Assembly: GCA_963760985.1 (NCBI GenBank)
Contig: CAVXFM010000005.1
Span: 124,001-188,000, forward strand
Length of the DNA: 64,000 nucleotides
Source of the DNA: JACRDG01 sp963760985
Lineage (GTDB): Bacteria; Desulfobacterota; Desulfomonilia; Desulfomonilales; Desulfomonilaceae
Direction: 5' to 3'
Shown here: positions 1-10,448 of the stretch, piece after piece
How the letters are laid out: every line of letters begins with the position of its first letter
Position numbering within the stretch: the stretch's first letter is position 1
Position numbers and translations under genes: made by a program
The notes under the pieces: model-generated
Database searches by the model: none
What the model was told of the DNA's origin: nothing
What the model saw: only the letters and a program-made list of their open reading frames with translations

Positions 1-599
1 CGCGTCTGAGCGATCTTGACCCTTCCGCGCAGGGTAACCTTGCCACGGGGCGAATCTCTATCTCGAGCGCGTCCTATTGCGTGTCGGTTGTCATTTTGGG
101 AGAAATCTTATCAAGGGGCCGAGGGGTAGAACGTCCAAAGGCACAGGGTTTCGGGAGACTCGCATCGTCAAGGCTTACCGGTGGGACCTCAACACCCGTC
201 TCCGGGCCCTTCAAAATCTGTAATGGCCAATGGGCCCGGCCCGCAAATTGGCGAGTCTACTTAGTGACCGTTCCTGCGCCTTGCTTTGTACGACACTCGC
301 CAACGTGGAAAGGTTCACGTATGTTCTGTGTAAACCTGACACCCGGGCCGGATGACAAGGCGAGGAGCGCAGGGTCCTGGCAGACTCTCCGTGCGTGCGG
401 TCGTGAACTGCCGAAAGGAGGGAGGGTTTGACGTGCGTGGCCTGACACGAGGGTTTCGAGATGGGTTAGGTATGCTGGCCACAAATGAGAGAGCCGGTTG
501 CTTGCCCGGTCCTGCGCTACTCATACCGGACACCGCGGGTGAGATCTTGTTCCCCCTTTCTCACGGTTCGTCTTTTTTGGACACAGCGGGGAGGGAGTC
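1..599. other. No recognisable gene; left edge of element remnant
   Basis: Open frames exist here, for example 81-431 on the plus strand, but none has a recognisable domain, a convincing ribosome site or conserved-looking composition. I see no tRNA, repeat array or duplicated tRNA-Arg 3' end that would mark the far attachment site of the element. A good ribosome site (GGGAGGGAG) lies at the right end, just before the ATG at 600. Confidence 0.4.
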
Positions 600-749
600 A
601 TGAAAAACCGAATGAAGATCTACCTTACCATCAATGACGTTGCAGACCTGTGCAGCGTCGACATCTCAGTTATCGAGCGGCTTGTACATTGCGGAATTCA
701 CCCGGAGTGGCGATGGGCGCGGCCAATGAAGGCTCCGCGGTCAGTATGA
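600..749 (+). CDS. Small helix-turn-helix protein, excisionase/CbpM-like
   Basis: A 49-residue protein with a strong GGGAGGGAG ribosome site a few bases upstream of its ATG. Residues 8-35 (YLTINDVADLCSVD followed by VIERLVHCGI) look like the winged-helix core of small MerR-like proteins such as phage excisionases or the chaperone modulator CbpM. Its position next to a primase and an integrase fragment favours an excisionase or element regulator, which would bind near attachment sites. The stop codon overlaps the next start (ATGA), so the two are probably translated together. The family assignment is by eye only. Confidence 0.5.
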   Translation: MKNRMKIYLTINDVADLCSVDISVIERLVHCGIHPEWRWARPMKAPRSV

Positions 750-931
750 ACACTCTGCCGGAGTGGCTGCGCATCATCGACGCGGTGGATCTGGATACAC
801 TGCCGGAAGATCCGCCACCGCTCGAGGGACCGGGCAAGACTTTCGAGCAGGCTCCTGCGCCGAGGGCAGAGGAGCTGAAACTTGCTGCGCGAATGCTCGG
901 TCTGCCCGTGGAAATGGCCGCGGCGGGGTAG
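746..931 (+). CDS. Small hypothetical protein of the integrated element
   Basis: A 61-residue acidic, proline-rich protein whose ATG at 746 overlaps the stop of the preceding small HTH gene. An upstream in-frame start at 650 exists but would run across that gene in another frame, so the overlap start is preferred. It ends five bases before the primase start at 936, so the three look like one operon. No family recognised; small linker genes of this kind are common ahead of primases in integrative elements. Confidence 0.45.
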   Translation: MNTLPEWLRIIDAVDLDTLPEDPPPLEGPGKTFEQAPAPRAEELKLAARMLGLPVEMAAAG

Positions 932-935
932 ACAC

Positions 936-2423
936 ATGACAGCAGCAACCACCATCACCACGCTGTCCCAAGAGATCAAGGCGACGATCCCTTTCCCTGC
1001 GCTTTTCCAGGAGCTATGCCCTGACCATTTTCGCCAAGCCGGGAACTCCGCGTGCCCATTTCATGAAGATTCCGTTCCGTCCTTAGAGCTGTACGGGACC
1101 ACGCATTCTGCCATGGAGAAAAGAAACGGTTCGATCCTTTCGACCTCTGGAAACACACCCACGGCGGAGATTTCAAGGAAGCCGTCAAGAAGCTTGCCCA
1201 GAGAGCGGGGCTTGACTCCGGGAACGACAACCGATCCGAGAGGCGGAGAGGGGCCCGGGCAGCCGGAAGACAGAAGACCGGATTGTGGCAGCGTACGATT
1301 ACACGGACGAATCCGGGACATTGCTGTACCAGACGGTCCGCCATGATCCAAAAGGCTTCCGGCAACGCAGGCCCGATGGTAACGGCGGATGGAACTGGAA
1401 TCTGAAAGACACGCGTCTCGTGATTTACCGGTTGCCTGAAGTCCTATCAGGCCCACGCGGTTTGGTCCGTCGAGGGCGAGAAAGATGCTGACAGCCTCCA
1501 CAAAATAGAGCTCTGCGGAACCACCACTCCCTTGGGCGCGGGCAAGATCCAGAAGTTACAATCGGAACACGGCATTCATGAACCGCTGCGAGGGAAGCAC
1601 GTCATCATCTGCTCGGACAATGACTCGCCAGGAAAACGGCACGCTCAAGATATCGCATCGAGCCTGACAGGGATTGCCGCTTCGGTCAAAGTGCTCGAGC
1701 TTCCTGGACTGACCGAAAGGCAAGACGTGTCCGATTTCATCACCATCCACGGTCCGGACGAGGCGAAGCGCCTCTTGCTGGAGCTGGCCGAGACGACCCC
1801 CGAATACAGCCTACCCACACCAAGCCCCCAAGCAGAGGCGTCAATCGAGAATCTCTCGGACAAGGGGCAACGCTGCACGCATGGCGCGATTGCATGAGGC
1901 TGAGATTCGGTTCTGCTCGGAACTCGGCTGGCTCATTTGGGATGGTACGCGGTGGATTCCCAACAAGCTCAATATTGTTCAGAGAAAAGCTAAAGAGACT
2001 GTCAGGACCATGTACACCGAAGCCGCTACAATTCTGGACGATAACCAGAGAGGAGCCCTGGGGTCTCACGCCCGGAAGAGTGAAGCGGCCTCTCGGGTCG
2101 CTGCGATGATCGCGTTGTTACCATCGGAGTCGGGTATCAGCATTCCGCATGACATCTTCGACCGTGACCCGTGGTTCTTGAACTGCATGAATGGGACCAT
2201 TGATTTACGATCAGGAGAGCTGAGGCCCCACAATAAAGCCGATTACCTCACAAAGATTTCTTCTGTCTCGTACGATCCAGGAGCAGCGTGGCCGCGGTGG
2301 GAACGATTCGTTGATGAGGTTATGTGCGGTGACAGCAAGATGGCGGGGTTCATTCAACGAGCACTTGGGTATAGCGCCACGGTTTCACGATCTAAGGCAC
2401 ACGTGGCGTACGAACGCTCGTAG
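936..2423 (+). pseudogene. Phage/plasmid-type DNA primase-helicase (CHC2, Toprim, D5_N), frame-broken and 3'-truncated
   Basis: Frame-corrected, this is one primase of integrative elements. About residues 25-60 carry a CHC2-like zinc-finger start (CPFHEDSVPSL, then FCHG). 1285-1440 reads as the conserved VAAYDYTDESGTLLYQ and PKGFRQRRPDG block. 1450-1800 reads as a Toprim-like domain (VEGEKDADSL, then VIICSDND). From 1881 comes a D5/P4-type N-terminal region (LIWDGTRWIPN, then FLNCMNGTIDL). Frame changes occur near 1095 (one G short in GGGAC), near 1265, near 1445 and near 1865 (GGGG where GGG restores the frame). The helicase ATPase is absent: at about 2375 the sequence passes into an integrase C-terminus. 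An internal deletion or a misassembly could explain that junction. Confidence 0.7.
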
Positions 2424-2676
2424 GTCTGGGGTAGACCATCAGATCGCTGAGTCTATCATGGGGCACTGGCACAAGGCGAAATCCGTGACTGACAGGTATG
2501 GCCGGATCAGTGACGAAGAGTTGCTTGCTGCCATTGACCTCATGACTTTTGACCAGGGAGAGACTGAGATCGTGGTACCGCAAGTGCCTAAGATGAAAGG
2601 AGGTTCAAATAAAAAAGGTAACAAGGACCCACAAGAAACACGTAAGGCCCCGGGTTGCCGAGGCCTAAGTGGTTGA
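2377..2676 (+). pseudogene. Tyrosine recombinase (integrase) C-terminal fragment
   Basis: The frame reads RFHDLRHTW, then ESIMGHWHKA, then VTDRYGRIS. These are the HxLRH box, the second conserved His/Trp (GHW) and the catalytic Tyr of phage-type tyrosine recombinases. About 98 residues remain; the N-terminal binding domain and first catalytic Arg are missing because the frame runs straight out of the primase. The fragment ends 6 bp before the 3' end of the tRNA-Arg gene, the usual place for an integrase whose attachment site is the tRNA 3' end. The fragment itself cannot be active. Confidence 0.75.
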
Positions 2677-2682
2677 TTTCTT

Positions 2683-2759
<77 letters not shown>

Positions 2760-3090
2760 ACATTTCGGAAGAACTGAGTCCCGGCTCGGACAAATGCTTG
2801 TCTGAGCCGCCCGGCCAGGAAACCACTCCCGAATCCTCAGGCTCCCTGGTTCCAGATCAGTCCGCATAAGTTAGAACTTTTGAGGGATTTTGTCAACCGG
2901 CCGGACACAACAAAGGCGCGAAACGGTCTATCCCCAGAAAGCCCATTCTCATACCGTTGTGCGCAAAATAGGGCAGGGCGGCCGCCATTCCTCTTCATCT
3001 ACACGAACGGCAGGCCCGATTGACGGGGCTCAGGAGGCACGGCAACCGCCCTGTGGTATTCATGGATGGGACACAATGGTTTACTCAGCC
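2760..3090. other. Intergenic, no gene seen
   Basis: This lies between the 5' end of tRNA-Arg and the 3' end of the Cdc48-like gene, both on the minus strand. It should contain the tRNA promoter, but I could not pick convincing -35/-10 boxes. Short overlapping frames on the plus strand show no conserved features. Confidence 0.4.
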
Positions 3091-5298
3091 TCATGTAAGC
3101 CTTTCAGCAGGATACAGATCCGCGGTCAGTCGCCAGCGGTCCAGCACCTTAAGAAGATCATCTTCGACCGAGATTTCCACCGGGCCCGGGCACCCAGGGT
3201 CTCTCTCTATCGCGCGACGCGCTCCCTGGAGAATCACGCGGCGGCATATTTCCTCGATGTCGCCTCCGCTCAATCCTTCCGCCTCCGCTGCAGCCTTTTC
3301 CAGATCTCCCTGCACGTTCAGTTTCTCCTTGCTGAGGAACAGGCGAAACAGCCTTGACCGGTCAATAGAATCAGGGAGCCTCAGCCGCAACTCGGTTCCA
3401 AAACGACCCGTAGCTCTCAATCCCGGAGGCAAATCCTCAGCCTTTTGCGCGACCGCAACCACGAGGACCGGTTTGTCGTCCACTGTTGAGGTCATCTCCA
3501 TAACCAGCTGATTCACCACGCGATCAATCACTTTATTGTCCGACCAGCCTGAAGAAGCCATAGCCTCAATACCGTCGAGGATCACCACTGCCGGCGCCAT
3601 TTGCCGGGCCTGGCGAAAGAGCTCTCTGATGTTGCGCTCGCTCTCCCCCACGTATTTGGAGAGCAACTCGGAACCACGAATCTCGATGACATTGAACCCG
3701 CTTTCTTTGGCCAGAGATCTGGCCATGAGGGTCTTGCCCACTCCAGGCGGGCCTGTGAACAGGAGACCGCCCGCGTAGTTCACTCCGATCTCGGAAATAA
3801 AGGAGGAATTCTGCAAAGGCCAGAGAATCATGTCTTTGAGGAATTCGATCTCGCGAGAATAACCGGCGATACGGTCCCAACCCGCATTTCTCAGGTCTAC
3901 CTCATACTCTCGTCCCGAAGAGGGACGCATCTCTTTGAACGCGGCCTCGAAATCTTCCTGCTCTACCCGTATCGCGTCGAGGAAGTCCTGCGAAAGCTTC
4001 TCTTCGGTTTTGTCCAATCCAGGAAGTATCCTTAGCAGGGCCTTGTAAGCTGCTTCTTGGCACAGGGCCTTTATATCTGCGCCCACAAAGCCGTGAATTT
4101 TGTCCGCGAGTTCGGTGAGTTCCATCTCCCCCAAGGGCATCAGGCGGGTGTGAATGTCCAGAATTTCGCGTCGCCCTTGCTTGTCAGGGACCCCAATGAG
4201 AACCTCCCTGTCGAATCTACCCGGTCTCCGAAGCGCTGGGTCCAACACGTTGGGCAGATTCGTGGCCGCAAGCACCATGACCTGGCCGCGATCCTGAAGC
4301 CCGTCCATGAGGGCAAGTAATTGAGCGGTAACGCGACGTTCCACTTCGCCTTCCGCAGTGTCTCTCCTCGGCGCCAGTGCGTCAATCTCGTCGATGAAAA
4401 TGATCGCAGGCGTGTTCTGGTTGGCGTCTTCAAAGGCAGCACGCAGCTTTGCTTCGCTCTCCCCGTAATGCTTGTCCATGATTTCCGTGCCGCTGATGGC
4501 CCTGAAATAGCAGCCGGTCTCTCCAGCCACGGCTCTGGCGATAAGTGTCTTTCCTGTGCCTGATGGACCGTGAAGCAGCACCCCACGCGGGGGATCGATC
4601 CCTAATTGAAGGAAAATCTCAGGGTGCTGAAGGGGAAGCTGCACCACCTCTTGCACCTTCCTGATCGCATCTTCGAGACCACCCACATCGCGGAAGGTCG
4701 CATCTCGTTTGCACACATACTCCTCTCCGCAGGGGTTGACGAAATCGATTTGCGTCGACCTGGAAATCCTGCAAATGGAATCCGGTTCCTTGGCAACAAT
4801 CCGAAACTGTATGTCCATGCCCCGGGGACCAGTGAGAGTCAACTCACCCCTATCCGAAAGCACCACGCCTTCAGCTCGTTTGAGCATGGCTCGGATTTCC
4901 TGACGGCCCAGGCTCGCAGTGTCGGGCACCTCAAGGATGACGCGCTCGGACTCTGCACAGCATTTCTTGCGGAGCTTTACCTGGCTAAACAGTTGCAGTC
5001 CGGCCTGTTCGAGCGTGTGTCGATCTACAGAAATCATGCGCGTGTCTGCCCAAGGATTCGGATGAGACTTCGCCTGGATTATGCATCCCTCTTTTCCTAC
5101 GATCTCGACCGCGTCGCCTTCTTCGAGCTCTAAACTTTCCATAAAGGTCTTTGAGATGTACGCGGTTCCCGATCCTGGATCCTCTTCCATCACCCGTGTC
5201 ACGACAAAGGTGAATGTGGGATGCTCGTGTTGACCACAGTCACAGTTTTCGTGCGAGTGCCATTCGCCGGGAAGATGGTCCTTGCAATGGCAGTCCAT
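3091..5298 (-). CDS. Cdc48/VAT-like AAA+ ATPase with two AAA modules
   Basis: A 735-residue protein, the usual Cdc48/VAT length, probably a hexameric cytosolic unfoldase. Residues 1-27 form a Cys/His-rich tail (C3, C5, C19, C21 and several His) that could bind metal. Residues about 30-180 resemble the VAT/Cdc48 N-domain. AAA module D1 is intact: Walker A GPSGTGKT 244-251, Walker B FIDEID 301-306, sensor AATN and arginine-finger RRPGRF about 357-362. D2 keeps Walker A GPPGVGKT 516-523, but Walker B reads ILDGIE, with Gly at 576 where the catalytic Glu belongs, and the sensor-1 Asn is replaced (VAVAQ). D2 may therefore bind but not hydrolyse ATP. The start has a strong AAGGAGAGG site. The family is archaeal/eukaryotic with scattered bacterial members. 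Confidence 0.9.
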   Translation of the reverse strand: MDCHCKDHLPGEWHSHENCDCGQHEHPTFTFVVTRVMEEDPGSGTAYISKTFMESLELEEGDAVEIVGKEGCIIQAKSHPNPWADTRMISVDRHTLEQAGLQLFSQVKLRKKCCAESERVILEVPDTASLGRQEIRAMLKRAEGVVLSDRGELTLTGPRGMDIQFRIVAKEPDSICRISRSTQIDFVNPCGEEYVCKRDATFRDVGGLEDAIRKVQEVVQLPLQHPEIFLQLGIDPPRGVLLHGPSGTGKTLIARAVAGETGCYFRAISGTEIMDKHYGESEAKLRAAFEDANQNTPAIIFIDEIDALAPRRDTAEGEVERRVTAQLLALMDGLQDRGQVMVLAATNLPNVLDPALRRPGRFDREVLIGVPDKQGRREILDIHTRLMPLGEMELTELADKIHGFVGADIKALCQEAAYKALLRILPGLDKTEEKLSQDFLDAIRVEQEDFEAAFKEMRPSSGREYEVDLRNAGWDRIAGYSREIEFLKDMILWPLQNSSFISEIGVNYAGGLLFTGPPGVGKTLMARSLAKESGFNVIEIRGSELLSKYVGESERNIRELFRQARQMAPAVVILDGIEAMASSGWSDNKVIDRVVNQLVMEMTSTVDDKPVLVVAVAQKAEDLPPGLRATGRFGTELRLRLPDSIDRSRLFRLFLSKEKLNVQGDLEKAAAEAEGLSGGDIEEICRRVILQGARRAIERDPGCPGPVEISVEDDLLKVLDRWRLTADLYPAERLT

Positions 5299-5623
5299 GT
5301 GTTCCTCTCCTTATGTCGAGAATTGATGCACAAAGTTCCACCGTGATCCCCACGCACCTGAAACCAACGCCTTTCCCTACGGTTCCAGGTCATCGCCCGG
5401 AATACGTGTCGCTCCATCATTCTTGTCGCGAAGCAGCTCTCTCCCTGTCAGCCCCGCGAGGGCCTTCGGTAGGCCACGGCCCCGTCTCAGTCGCGTCCCC
5501 GGGCAGGCCCGAGGAGCTAGCCCCCACACTTAGGGATTGAATGCCGGACGAACAGGCAAGGCAACTCACTCCGGGTCGCAACGTGTCCCCGTGGCGTCAC
5601 AGTTCATGTCGACGTTTCTGGGA
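5299..5623. other. Intergenic, no gene seen
   Basis: This separates the 5' end of the Cdc48-like gene from the 3' end of the next minus-strand gene. It should hold the Cdc48-like gene's promoter, but no clear sigma-70 or sigma-54 boxes stand out. Small frames here lack ribosome sites and recognisable features. Confidence 0.35.
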
Positions 5624-5986
5624 TCATGCTTTCTTGTCGGCTTCTGCCTTGAGCCAGGACCTCAGTTCCCCGGTGATCCCGCAGGCCGCATTCTTGCACG
5701 CGAAGAACTTCACGGATTCATCGATGAGTTCCTGTGGAGCATCCACCTCAGAAATCACCTCGTACGTGTCGTGTCCCTGCCTGACCAGTACCAGCCTTGC
5801 AGGCTTCTTGATCGCATTGATCTTGAAGTAGGCGCTTTCTTCGTTGCACGATTTGGCATGATTAAGCCCCCGGGACCAATTCGTTCCCCATTCCAAGTAC
5901 CTCGTTACCGCGTCAAAGGGATGAAGATCCCAATCAATGAGTCGCGCTATCTCTCGATCTTTCAACAATTCTCTAATGTTTTTCAC
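5624..5986 (-). CDS. Conserved hypothetical protein (DVU0772-like)
   Basis: A 120-residue cytosolic protein. I start it at GTG 5986 because AAGGAG lies nine bases upstream; a longer ATG start at 6022 would add a CxxC-containing segment but has poorer ribosome-site spacing. The region LIDWDLHPFDAV followed by YLEWGTNWSRG resembles a small family I associate with Desulfovibrio DVU0772, from memory and unverified. The C-terminus carries FFACKNAACGI, two cysteines that could bind metal, and ends in a charged helix. Function unknown. No operon partner is evident. Confidence 0.6.
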   Translation of the reverse strand: MKNIRELLKDREIARLIDWDLHPFDAVTRYLEWGTNWSRGLNHAKSCNEESAYFKINAIKKPARLVLVRQGHDTYEVISEVDAPQELIDESVKFFACKNAACGITGELRSWLKAEADKKA

Positions 5987-6458
5987 TGGTCCGATCTCCT
6001 TGGTTTTGCATTCGTCACACATAAGTCCAGATCTTCCTCATTAAGTTCTGATGCGGAGAAACAAAAAACGATGCGTGAGTCTTGAGAAAATGCGTCACTG
6101 CCTCTCACAACTCAGCATACACCGTCCCCGCCCCTCCTGGTAGGGGATCGGCTTCTTCCGATTCGTGTGCCGGTCTCCCGGGAGATCGAGAGACCACTCA
6201 TACCGATTCGCTTTCGACTGTACAACTTGGCGCAGGCTGCAGGGTGGGGACCACCCCTTCGCTACCGGACGACGCAGGCCGTCTATCACTTCGCTCAGGA
6301 GATCCCCAGCCCTACGATCTTACGCGTGTGAACGCGAATCGGTATCAAACATGGGGCACAGACCGGCGCGGCTTCAACACTGGCCTTTTTCAATAGGTTA
6401 TGTTATAATGATTACGTTATACTCGACCTCTACGGATCGAGGAATGGAGGAGAATACG
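5987..6458. other. Intergenic with a consensus -10 box on the plus strand
   Basis: No gene is seen. A perfect TATAAT lies at 6404-6409, about 50 bases upstream of the ATG at 6459, and probably belongs to the promoter of that small secreted protein. No good -35 box is present at 17 +/- 1 bases. On the minus strand this region precedes the DVU0772-like gene. Confidence 0.4.
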
Positions 6459-6728
6459 ATGACATCTTTTTTGCGGTTTTTTGCTGTTGTTGCGCTGGCA
6501 CTGTGTTTCGTAGCGGGGAATGCGCTCGCGGTAGGATATGAGCGAATCCCTGTGAGAAATGCGCGTCCGGTCAAAGTTCACCCTGCTCGCTCATATGTTC
6601 CTCACGGATGGCCTGCAGTGAAAAAGGCCACCTTTGTGGACAAGATTCCGGTAGTCATTGACGATGCAGCCATGACGGTCAAAGGCCTTTTGAGCCAGTT
6701 CGGACTGACCGGCAAGAATGCCAGGTAA
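6459..6728 (+). CDS. Small secreted hypothetical protein
   Basis: An 89-residue protein with a clear Sec signal peptide: a hydrophobic stretch of about 20 residues (FFAVVALALCF) ending in GNALA just before the mature start at about residue 24. The mature part is basic and proline/valine-rich, with no cysteines and no recognised domain. The start at 6459 is chosen because GGAGGAGA lies seven bases upstream; an in-frame ATG at 6444 overlaps that site. A consensus -10 lies upstream at 6404. It precedes the TPR protein by about 110 bases. Function unknown. Confidence 0.6.
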   Translation: MTSFLRFFAVVALALCFVAGNALAVGYERIPVRNARPVKVHPARSYVPHGWPAVKKATFVDKIPVVIDDAAMTVKGLLSQFGLTGKNAR

Positions 6729-6837
6729 CGGTCGGGTTGCACACGTGGGCACTGGTCAGCCGCATCCACAAGGAATAGGGGCGGGAATGATGATTTTACC
6801 AGGAAAACAGCCAATTCGTCAGACCCTGGAGCATTGC

Positions 6838-9503
6838 ATGGCTTCTGCACAGCGGATCGCGGTGGCGTTCATTTTATTGGTCCTGCTCGCTTCCGCGATG
6901 GTTTCATGGGCAATGGCCGCTTCTGCCGACGAGGCTGCGTACACTGCCGGCCTTCAGGCCGTAAGGGCTGGAGACAACGAGAAAGCTATCACATTGTTTT
7001 CTCGGGCCATCGAGCTTAATCCCAACGACTACCGCTACTACAATGACCGCGGAATTGCGTACAAAGTGTCCGGCAACTTACAGAAGGCCTTGGAGGACTA
7101 CGGGAGAGCGCTGGCTATCAAACCCAATTACCCCAACACGCTCAACAATCGAGGATTGCTCTTCGTTCAGCAAGGCCAGTACGACAAGGCGATAAAGGAT
7201 TTCACTCAGGCGCTGGGATATGGCGGATTCGAGGCCAAGATCCATACTAATCTGGGTATGGCTCTCGCAGGCAAGGGAGATCATCAAGCAGCAGTAAAGG
7301 AATTTCAGACCGCCATGTCCTTCCGTCCGATGGATCCGCGCTCGCCTTACTTCATGGCTCAAGCACTAGAAAAATTGGGAGATAACGATCGAGCCTTGAA
7401 GATGTACCAAGTGGCCTTGGGCGTGGCCAAAGATCCGACGACGGAAGACCTTGTTGAAAAAAAGATCTCAGAATTGGAAAAGGACCTTCCGCAGGCAAAG
7501 GTCCCGCCCCAGCCTTCGACGGGTCCCGCTCGAGTGGCAAAGGCACCTTCGCCTTCCTCTATCCCTGTGAAGCCCGCTTATCGAGGGATTCAAGTCGCGG
7601 ACAAGCCCACAAGAGCACGAAGAGAGATCGTGCGCGCCCGGACTGTTGCGGTACCGCCTGCGGTGACGAATCATGATCGTGCAAAGGCAGTTGAGCCCCT
7701 CCCTGTCACACTGGAGGAACTCAATCGTCGGAGTCGTTCCCGTGCGCTTCAGAAATTCTCGGCCAATGCTGCTGAGATATTTCGGCAGGGACTGCACTTC
7801 ATGGAGCAAGCAGAAACCAAGAAGGCGATTATTCGATTTGAGGATACACTCCAGCTCGAGAGAAGAAACAGGAATGCCGTGGCCGTTGGATGGAGCCTGC
7901 TGCAAGCGGGGAGGGCGTACCGGAGGATCGGCGACGGAGTAAAGGCGTCCGCAGATCTGGAAGCCGCTTTGAAGATCTTTCAGCGTCTCAAGAGTGGAGA
8001 TGAGATGATCCTGACCCTCGTGGACATGGCCGCGGTCAAAAAGGCGGTAGGACGCAGCGAACAGGCTACGAGGCTCCTTTCGGAAGCCATGCGCGAAGCG
8101 ACCGCCATGAAGAACACGGAGGTTGCTGCCGTTCTCGGGGACATGGCTGCGGGACGGCAGCCTGCTAAACGCACCGCGTCGGCAGCGGGACATCCCAAAA
8201 CCGGAGGACGAACCAGCCCGCCCAGTCCCGACTCACAGATGGCGGTCGCTCAACTCAAACTCGTAAAAAGGGGGGAATCTGCCGCGGGAACCGCTTCCCA
8301 AAGTAAATCCACGCAGGGCAGTGCGGTTGCAAAAGAAAAGACACCGGCAAGAGTAGCTGCCACCACCGCGTCCAAGAGAACTGTTGCGCCGCCCCCCCGG
8401 GCCAGCCAAGGATCTCTGATTTGGGGCCGACAGGGCAAGCCGGAACAGACAGCGGCAGCCGCGCCTCCGAGTCCCGTGAAACGCGTCACCGAGCAAAAGC
8501 CTCTCCCCCGGCAAGCGAAGCTCCCACAGCAAGTGAAGCCGGTGAAACATTCCCAAAAAGCAATGCCTGTGCCGCGGAGCCTCACTTCCACGAGGCCGGT
8601 AACCGTCGAAACGAGCGTAGGCGGAGCCCCCGTCGCGGTGATACCTACCCCTAAAGTGCCGCATCATGGCACCGTGAGGGAATTAGCGAAGAAGACGGGA
8701 CCGAAGCCCGCGGCGGTTCTGAACCGACAAGCAGTGGGGCCAGAGCCCATTATTCCCCGTTCAACCCTGTCCAGACACAAGCTGACCCGTCAGGAGAGGT
8801 ACGAATTGGCTCATAAACGTATCACGGAAGACCTCACAGAACTCAGGAAAGATAAGGCAGCCGGCGATGAAACCGGCATGATCGTGGTATTGGAGCGACT
8901 CGCGGGAGATACGTCCTGCATCGGCAGTTCGACAAGGCCCTGCACGGACTTACCGCGTCCCTGGCCCTGCGAGAAAAGCTCGGGCTGGATGGTCCTGCAG
9001 CAAGACTCTACGATGACCGAGGAGCGATCAAACAAAAAACGGGAGATCGGGCAGGGGCGCTCGAAGATCTCACCAGGGCTCTTGTGCTGGCCAAGGCCCA
9101 TGGCGCTCCCCCTAAGGACACCGCAGCTCTTGAAGCGAGGTGCAAGGCCCTGGCACAGGGGCTAGGGCTCGATTCTGCTGCAGCTCTGAATGCCTTTCAA
9201 TCGCTCTGGAAGTTCCGACGGTCAGGGGACGAGCGTGGAGAAACCGATGCCCTTCATATGATCGGTAAACTCTACGATAACGCACAAAAGCCTTCCGAGG
9301 CGCTGAACTACTATGAGCGATCATCTGCGTCGGTACTTGCGGACATGGCGCGTACGTATGAGAAGTTAGGAAAGCAGAAGCTGGCCGAACAATCGTATAA
9401 AGACGCTATGGAGGCCTTCAAACGGCTTGACTATTCCCGGTATTTGATGATGCAGAAGAAGGTACGTGCCGATTCCACCCTCTCACCGCTGCCCCGTCGA
9501 TGA
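6838..9503 (+). CDS. Exported TPR-repeat protein, one frame break near 8905
   Basis: About 888 residues after frame repair. An N-terminal hydrophobic segment (residues about 5-25, ending AMAASA) is a signal peptide or anchor. Residues 30-170 hold four TPR units (for example AITLFSRAIELNPNDY). A Pro/Ala/Lys-rich linker of several hundred residues follows, with a second TPR block inside it near residues 310-440, and then a C-terminal TPR block. The frame switches near 8900-8915: before it reads ERLAGD, after it RYVLHRQFDKAL, then TPR-like text to 9503. One missing base would explain this. The start at 6838 has GGAG six bases upstream. It is probably a periplasmic scaffold; no enzymatic domain is visible. 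Confidence 0.75.
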
Positions 9504-9529
9504 ACGCGGTGGCGTAAGGTTTCCGATCG

Positions 9530-9720
9530 ATGTTGAACAGGTTTCTCTCAAGCAATTGGGTTGCGATCCCGGTTCTGGTGCTTGCATGCGCGGCAGTGGT
9601 GGTACCTGTCATCTCCGCGGGCGCGTATTCGAGGCAAAGATAGGCGCCAGCGTGCTTGGTCTGGCCGTCTTGCTGATCGTCTGGGGCAGCAGAGGCTCCG
9701 GTACGGACATCAAGGACTGA
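9530..9720 (+). CDS. Possible small membrane protein, frame-broken
   Basis: From ATG 9530 the frame gives one hydrophobic segment (WVAIPVLVLACAAVVVPV) and stops at about 9643. The adjacent frame continues with a second hydrophobic segment (ASVLGLAVLLIVWG) to 9720. Two membrane helices split over two frames, in a window full of single-base breaks, suggest one protein of about 63 residues. The ribosome site is weak. It could equally be chance. Confidence 0.3.
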
Positions 9721-9997
9721 CCACCTGGTACGTGTAAGAAAACTTGAGACCATTGCAACCGTCCGAACAGACGCGATGGCCGTACGCTTTGCAGGCCATA
9801 TCGGCCGCATACCCAATATCAAGTGTCCTGTCCACCGGGATGACGAAAGCGAAGTTGCCGACGCTATTGTTCTGCAAGCAGCGACAGGTGATGTGACACT
9901 TGGTCAAGACCTGTCCGCCGGCCGCTGCGCTTATCGGAATCGCGGCCAGTGCCAGAACCAGCACTAACACAGTTGTGCGCGTTGAAATACCCATCAT
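9710..9997 (-). CDS. Small secreted cysteine-rich protein
   Basis: A 95-residue protein. Residues 5-25 are a Sec signal peptide (LVLVLALAAIPISAAAG). The mature part has six Cys (CHITCRC, then MACKAYGHRVCSDGC), suggesting disulphides or metal binding outside the cytoplasm. The start at 9997 is favoured by GAGGG five to six bases upstream; ATG 9994 and GTG 10003 are alternatives. No family recognised. It overlaps the possible small membrane ORF on the other strand by a few bases. Confidence 0.55.
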   Translation of the reverse strand: MMGISTRTTVLVLVLALAAIPISAAAGGQVLTKCHITCRCLQNNSVGNFAFVIPVDRTLDIGYAADMACKAYGHRVCSDGCNGLKFSYTYQVVSP

Positions 9998-10448
9998 TTG
10001 CACCCTCAGGTCCTACGGAGGAACGTTCCCCCACAAATCTTTTCCCGTGAACCAAGCAAGACGAGTTAAAGGAATTGGTGTCCCCTGTGACCTTGCATGC
10101 CCATGGAGCCAGCGCCTGCGGGGATAATCGCGCGTCGTCAAGGATCCACCGGAAGCCAACTTTATCACAGATTCTTCGGCGACTGCAACAGAGAACCTTT
10201 GCGGTGAGCAGCGTCGAGGAAACTCTCTGCACTGCTGCCGAGGAAGTGCCCTTTTCCCTTGGGGTTGCTGCATGGGAAGGCGAAGTGTTTCGAAACGTCG
10301 TGAGAAGAACCGAATTCTCCTCGGCCGTTCCGAATAAAACGCCAAGAACATCCAATTATACCAGATTGTTGAGAAAGATCCCACGTGCAGGGATGGCCCG
10401 CTCGGACCGCTTATTTTCGCGCGGGCGGGGCATATATTTACAAACAGC
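9998..10448. other. Intergenic, no gene seen
   Basis: A divergent region between a minus-strand and a plus-strand small secreted-protein gene. Overlapping frames on both strands (for example 10075-10452 plus) lack ribosome sites and conserved features. The plus-strand promoter lies at the right edge. Confidence 0.35.

Noticed and set aside
81..431. 116-codon open frame at the left edge
   Set aside because: No ribosome site, no domain, and overlapping frames on both strands are equally long.
5987..6022. ATG start at 6022 adding a CxxC motif to the DVU0772-like protein
   Set aside because: GTG 5986 has AAGGAG at ideal spacing; the added residues are not part of the family as I know it.
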